Assembly (NCBI GenBank): GCA_016926235.1
Contig: JAFGOZ010000155.1
Span: forward strand, 1 to 25,779
Direction: 5' to 3'
DNA: 25,779 nt
Source: Bacteroidales bacterium
Lineage (GTDB): Bacteria > Bacteroidota > Bacteroidia > Bacteroidales > UBA10428
Each line of letters opens with the position of its first letter. Positions within the stretch are counted from its first letter, which is position 1. The notes below the pieces were generated by a model. That model was not told where the DNA came from and did no database searches. It saw only the letters and a list, made by a program, of their open reading frames with translations. Shown in pieces: positions 22,749 to 25,779 of this stretch. A program made the position numbers and the translations under genes.

Positions 22749-25307
22749 TTATTGAAGTTCTAAGTTGATTATTTCAAGGTCTTTGTCCCTGGAGCTGCTC
22801 CCAACCATTAATTGATAATTCCCCGGATATTTGTGCATGGTATTTGTTGAAGAATCCCACCATTCCAGGCTTTCGGTTGTTAATTTAAATTCAACATTTA
22901 CGGTTTCTCCTTTAGGTATAAAAACACGCTTAAATGCGCGCAGCGCTTTGTTTGGGCCATCAGGATCATTCATCTTTTTAAGATAAACCTGCACTACTTC
23001 TTCACCATCGTAATTTCCGGTATTGGTAACAGGCACGGTTAGTGTAATATCTTCACCTGCTTGGATTTGTTTGGCGCTCATTGTAGTAGGATTATAGCTA
23101 AAATTAGTGTAGCTTAATCCATAACCAAAGGGGAATAGAGGCTCTTCGGTCATATACCTGTACGTACGTCCTTTCATATCATAATTTTCAAAGTCAGGCA
23201 ACTGGTCTGTACTTTTGTAGAAAGTTACCGGTAATCTTCCTGCAGGATTATACTTGCCAAACAAAACGTTTACAATAGCTGTACCTCCTGCTTCACCAGG
23301 ATACCATGCCTGCAAAACAGCATCGCAATTTTTGCTTTCCGGTACTAGTCCCATAGCCGATCCGGAAAAATTTACCAGTATAACTTTTTTCCCGGCTGCT
23401 TTAAAGGCAGCTATTACATCACGCTGTATTTTAGGTAGTTCTATATCAGTACGGTCTCCTCCTTTAAAGCCTGGTGCATAAACATTTCCTTCTTCACGCT
23501 CAAGACTTGCTGAAATGCCACCTGCAAAAATCACAATATCACAATCTTTAGCTTTTTTCAATAATCCTGCAATATCAGGAGGTAAGGACCGTAAAATGTT
23601 AAATTTAAATTGTCCTTGCTTCTCATGTATCCATTCTATATCAATCTCATAAGATTTTCCTGCTTTCACTTCAACTTTTGAGAACTGTAACTCACTTGGT
23701 AATGTTTGCAGGTTTATTTCTTCCCCGTTAACATGGACTTTTACCTCGCTTGATGTAGTAAAAACAAATTCAATAATTCCAGACATTTTAGGTTTGAGAA
23801 TGCTGTGAAACTTTGCTGAAATTCTATCCAAATTTACTCCCTTTGCAATGGTATCTCTTTTACCAATTTTAATCTCTGATCCGAACTGAAGTTTAGCTAC
23901 AGGTTCACCTTGCATTTCAATATTATTCCAGAATTTAGCAGAGAATCCTTCTTGCCCATTATCGTTGCATTCTTCAAAAATGCTTTGGGTAATTCCGGTA
24001 AGTCCACAAGCTTCATCATAAACGACTAGTGAGTTTGGTATTTTTTGTTGAAGCGCTTCCAGCAACGTGACGGTATGTTTTGGAGTTCCGTTATAATTAC
24101 CCCACTGCATCGCAGAGTCATTGGCATTAGGACCGAGCAGGGCAATTTTGCAGTTCTCTTTAAGCGGAAGAATACCCTTATTTTGTAGTAAAACGATTGA
24201 CTTTTGAGCCATTGTTAATGCCAGTTCTTTATGTTTTATGCAATTAAGCAAAGAGTCAGGTAATTTATCCCATGGGGAATAAGCATCCATCTCTCCCAGT
24301 TCATACCGTGCCATTAATAGTCGTTTTAACGAAATGTCAATTTGTTCTTCGCTTATAAGTCCTTCTTGCACGGCTTTTATAACTGATTTAAAAGTATTGC
24401 CACATTCCAGGTCAGTTCCATTCATGATGGCATTGGCAACGGCATGTTCCTGATCGGGCTGGACCATATGCCTTCCTTCCATATAAAAATTCTTAATAGC
24501 ACCACAGTCAGTTAACACGATGCCCGTGAAACCCCATTGATCTCTTAAAATTTGAGTAAGCAGGCGATTACTGCCGCAACATGGTTCTCCCTCAAACCGG
24601 TTATACGCGCACATTACCTCTTTCACATTACCCTTTTGTACGGCTGCTTTAAAAGCAGGAAGGTAGGTTTCCCATAAATCCCGTGGTGCAATATCTTCAG
24701 CATTAAAGCTGTGCCGATTCCATTCGGGACCAGAGTGTACAGCATAATGCTTGGCACATGCATGCAGTTTATCATAGCCTTCTGTGTTTTCGCCCTGTAA
24801 TCCTTTTATGACAGCAACTCCCATAACACTGGTTAGATAAGGGTCTTCGCCATATGTTTCCTGGCCGCGTCCCCAGCGTGGATCACGAAATATATTTATG
24901 TTAGGCGTCCACATAGTAAGTCCGGTATATTTTTTCATTTCTCCTTCCTCTCGCGCCTGACGGTGTTTTACTCTTGCCTCGTCGGATATTGCACTAAAAA
25001 TTTCAAATAGTAATTGATCATCAAAAGAGGCTGCCATACCGATGGCCTGTGGAAAAACAGTAGCGGTTCCGTTACGTGCCACACCATGTAATGCTTCATT
25101 CCACCAGTTATATTGTTGTATTCCCAAACGCTGAATAGCCTCTGAACCATTCATTAAAAGGGTTACTTTCTCTTCTAATGATAACTGTTTTATCAGATTT
25201 TGTGCCCTGATTTCAGGTGAGTTCGATTGATGTTTATTCTGACCATTTGTGCATGAAAATAGGAATGAACATATTGTCCATATGACTATTACATTCTTCT
25301 TCTGCAT
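22749..25307 (-). CDS. GH3 beta-xylosidase/glucosidase lipoprotein with PA14-like insert
   Basis: 852 aa. A lipoprotein signal ends FLFSC (Cys19), followed by TNGQN without an acidic patch, so the protein is probably inner-leaflet/periplasmic rather than surface-exposed. The GH3 barrel (about 33-345) shows YNWWNEALHGVAR (66-78), MWTPNINIFRDPRWGR (132-147), AKHYAVHSGPE (185-195) and nucleophile Asp267 in IVLTDCGAI. The alpha/beta C-terminal domain is interrupted at about 452-572 by a PA14-like module (GFSAKFWNN, IEFVFTTSSEVKVHVNGEEI, YEIDIEW). The acid/base candidate is Glu603 in SLEREEG, before GGDRT. A fibronectin-like domain (about 745-850) ends the protein; there is no T9SS tag. It is the first gene of the minus-strand GH3 pair, and the closest families are Xyl3A-type beta-xylosidases. 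Confidence 0.92.
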   Translation of the reverse strand: MQKKNVIVIWTICSFLFSCTNGQNKHQSNSPEIRAQNLIKQLSLEEKVTLLMNGSEAIQRLGIQQYNWWNEALHGVARNGTATVFPQAIGMAASFDDQLLFEIFSAISDEARVKHRQAREEGEMKKYTGLTMWTPNINIFRDPRWGRGQETYGEDPYLTSVMGVAVIKGLQGENTEGYDKLHACAKHYAVHSGPEWNRHSFNAEDIAPRDLWETYLPAFKAAVQKGNVKEVMCAYNRFEGEPCCGSNRLLTQILRDQWGFTGIVLTDCGAIKNFYMEGRHMVQPDQEHAVANAIMNGTDLECGNTFKSVIKAVQEGLISEEQIDISLKRLLMARYELGEMDAYSPWDKLPDSLLNCIKHKELALTMAQKSIVLLQNKGILPLKENCKIALLGPNANDSAMQWGNYNGTPKHTVTLLEALQQKIPNSLVVYDEACGLTGITQSIFEECNDNGQEGFSAKFWNNIEMQGEPVAKLQFGSEIKIGKRDTIAKGVNLDRISAKFHSILKPKMSGIIEFVFTTSSEVKVHVNGEEINLQTLPSELQFSKVEVKAGKSYEIDIEWIHEKQGQFKFNILRSLPPDIAGLLKKAKDCDIVIFAGGISASLEREEGNVYAPGFKGGDRTDIELPKIQRDVIAAFKAAGKKVILVNFSGSAMGLVPESKNCDAVLQAWYPGEAGGTAIVNVLFGKYNPAGRLPVTFYKSTDQLPDFENYDMKGRTYRYMTEEPLFPFGYGLSYTNFSYNPTTMSAKQIQAGEDITLTVPVTNTGNYDGEEVVQVYLKKMNDPDGPNKALRAFKRVFIPKGETVNVEFKLTTESLEWWDSSTNTMHKYPGNYQLMVGSSSRDKDLEIINLELQ

Positions 25308-25779
25308 ATTCTATAATTTTAATTTACTAACCATCGTTATCTAATTGTAAAATTAATGGATGTTTGTATGTTTAATTAATATCCATTTCTCATTATATCG
25401 TTTTAAAATATCTTTATTTTGTGAAATACTAATTTATCTTTTTATCCAAAATCCTTATGATATTGAATATATAAAAGCATGTTATGCTTTAAATTGGGAA
25501 GATATTTTTAGTAAATGATATTCTGTTAGTAAATGCATTGTGTTTTTTCTTCCAAACGAGAATATAATGTGAAAGTTAACGAAAAAAATATACTTACTTT
25601 GTATTTCAAATTATAATTGTTCTTGTAAGATTTATACTTTCAATGCATAATATAAGAATATAAAATTTACTATGTTCGAAATAATTTTTAGCAGAATGAA
25701 ACATCCATGATAAATCTTTTAACACACACGAGCATGATTATAAACGACAATCATCCGCTCAGGTAAAAGCTTCGTGGAT
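25308..25779. other. Upstream region of the GH3 operon, no gene seen
   Basis: About 470 bp of strongly AT-rich DNA. It should contain the promoter of the GH3 pair, but no minus-strand TAnnTTTG box stands out near 25307. TTACTTTG at 25593-25600 on the plus strand is a 7-of-8 match that would point out of the window. No coding frame, RNA gene or strong repeat is visible. Confidence 0.45.

Overview
The window looks like a chromosomal segment of a polysaccharide-degrading Bacteroidota bacterium. Markers that fit are a hybrid two-component system (HTCS), BACON domains, a lipoprotein with an acidic surface-export signature after its cysteine, two C-terminal type IX secretion (T9SS) sorting domains, TAnnTTTG-type -7 boxes, a Bacteroidota-type alpha-oxoamine synthase, weak Shine-Dalgarno sequences and AT-rich intergenic DNA. 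A Bacteroidales/Marinilabiliales-like gliding or T9SS-bearing organism is my best guess, but the sequence does not fix the genus.

Region by region: 183-1430 (-) is a PLP-dependent alpha-oxoamine synthase (serine palmitoyltransferase or cysteate acyltransferase type). A repeat-rich gap (1431-2143) follows, then a two-gene ABC exporter, ATPase plus ABC-2 permease (2144-4169, +). 4825-7359 (+) is a secreted GH128-like hydrolase with two ricin-type trefoils and a T9SS tag, closed by a strong terminator. 7974-8750 (+) is the wreck of a GH78 alpha-L-rhamnosidase with a lost start codon, an in-frame stop and a missing 3' end. 8868-9983 (+) is an AraC-type regulator held in the inner membrane by two helices around a periplasmic sensor-like domain. 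Then come a surface GH5 endoglucanase with two BACON domains (10151-11884), a GH39 beta-xylosidase-like enzyme (12004-13581) and a GH43 enzyme (13584-15092), all +. On the opposite strand, transcribed toward them, lie two tandem GH3 enzymes (25307-22749 and 22706-19458) and a complete HTCS regulator (19234-15218).

Together 8868-25307 reads as a hemicellulose-utilisation locus. The GH5 probably cuts a beta-glucan, xyloglucan or xylan backbone at the cell surface. The two GH3, the GH39 and the GH43 would trim oligosaccharides to monosaccharides. The HTCS and the membrane-tethered AraC protein are candidate sensors. No SusC/SusD pair is present in the window, so uptake must be encoded elsewhere. 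No tRNA, rRNA, CRISPR array or intact insertion sequence was seen.

The most unusual items are the minimal trans-envelope AraC regulator, three helically phased direct repeats just downstream of it and ahead of the GH5 operon, the tandem GH3 pair carrying different modules (PA14-like versus CBM6) at the same internal position, a 57-bp near-perfect palindrome at 7480-7536, and a dense set of intergenic repeats at 1559-2014.
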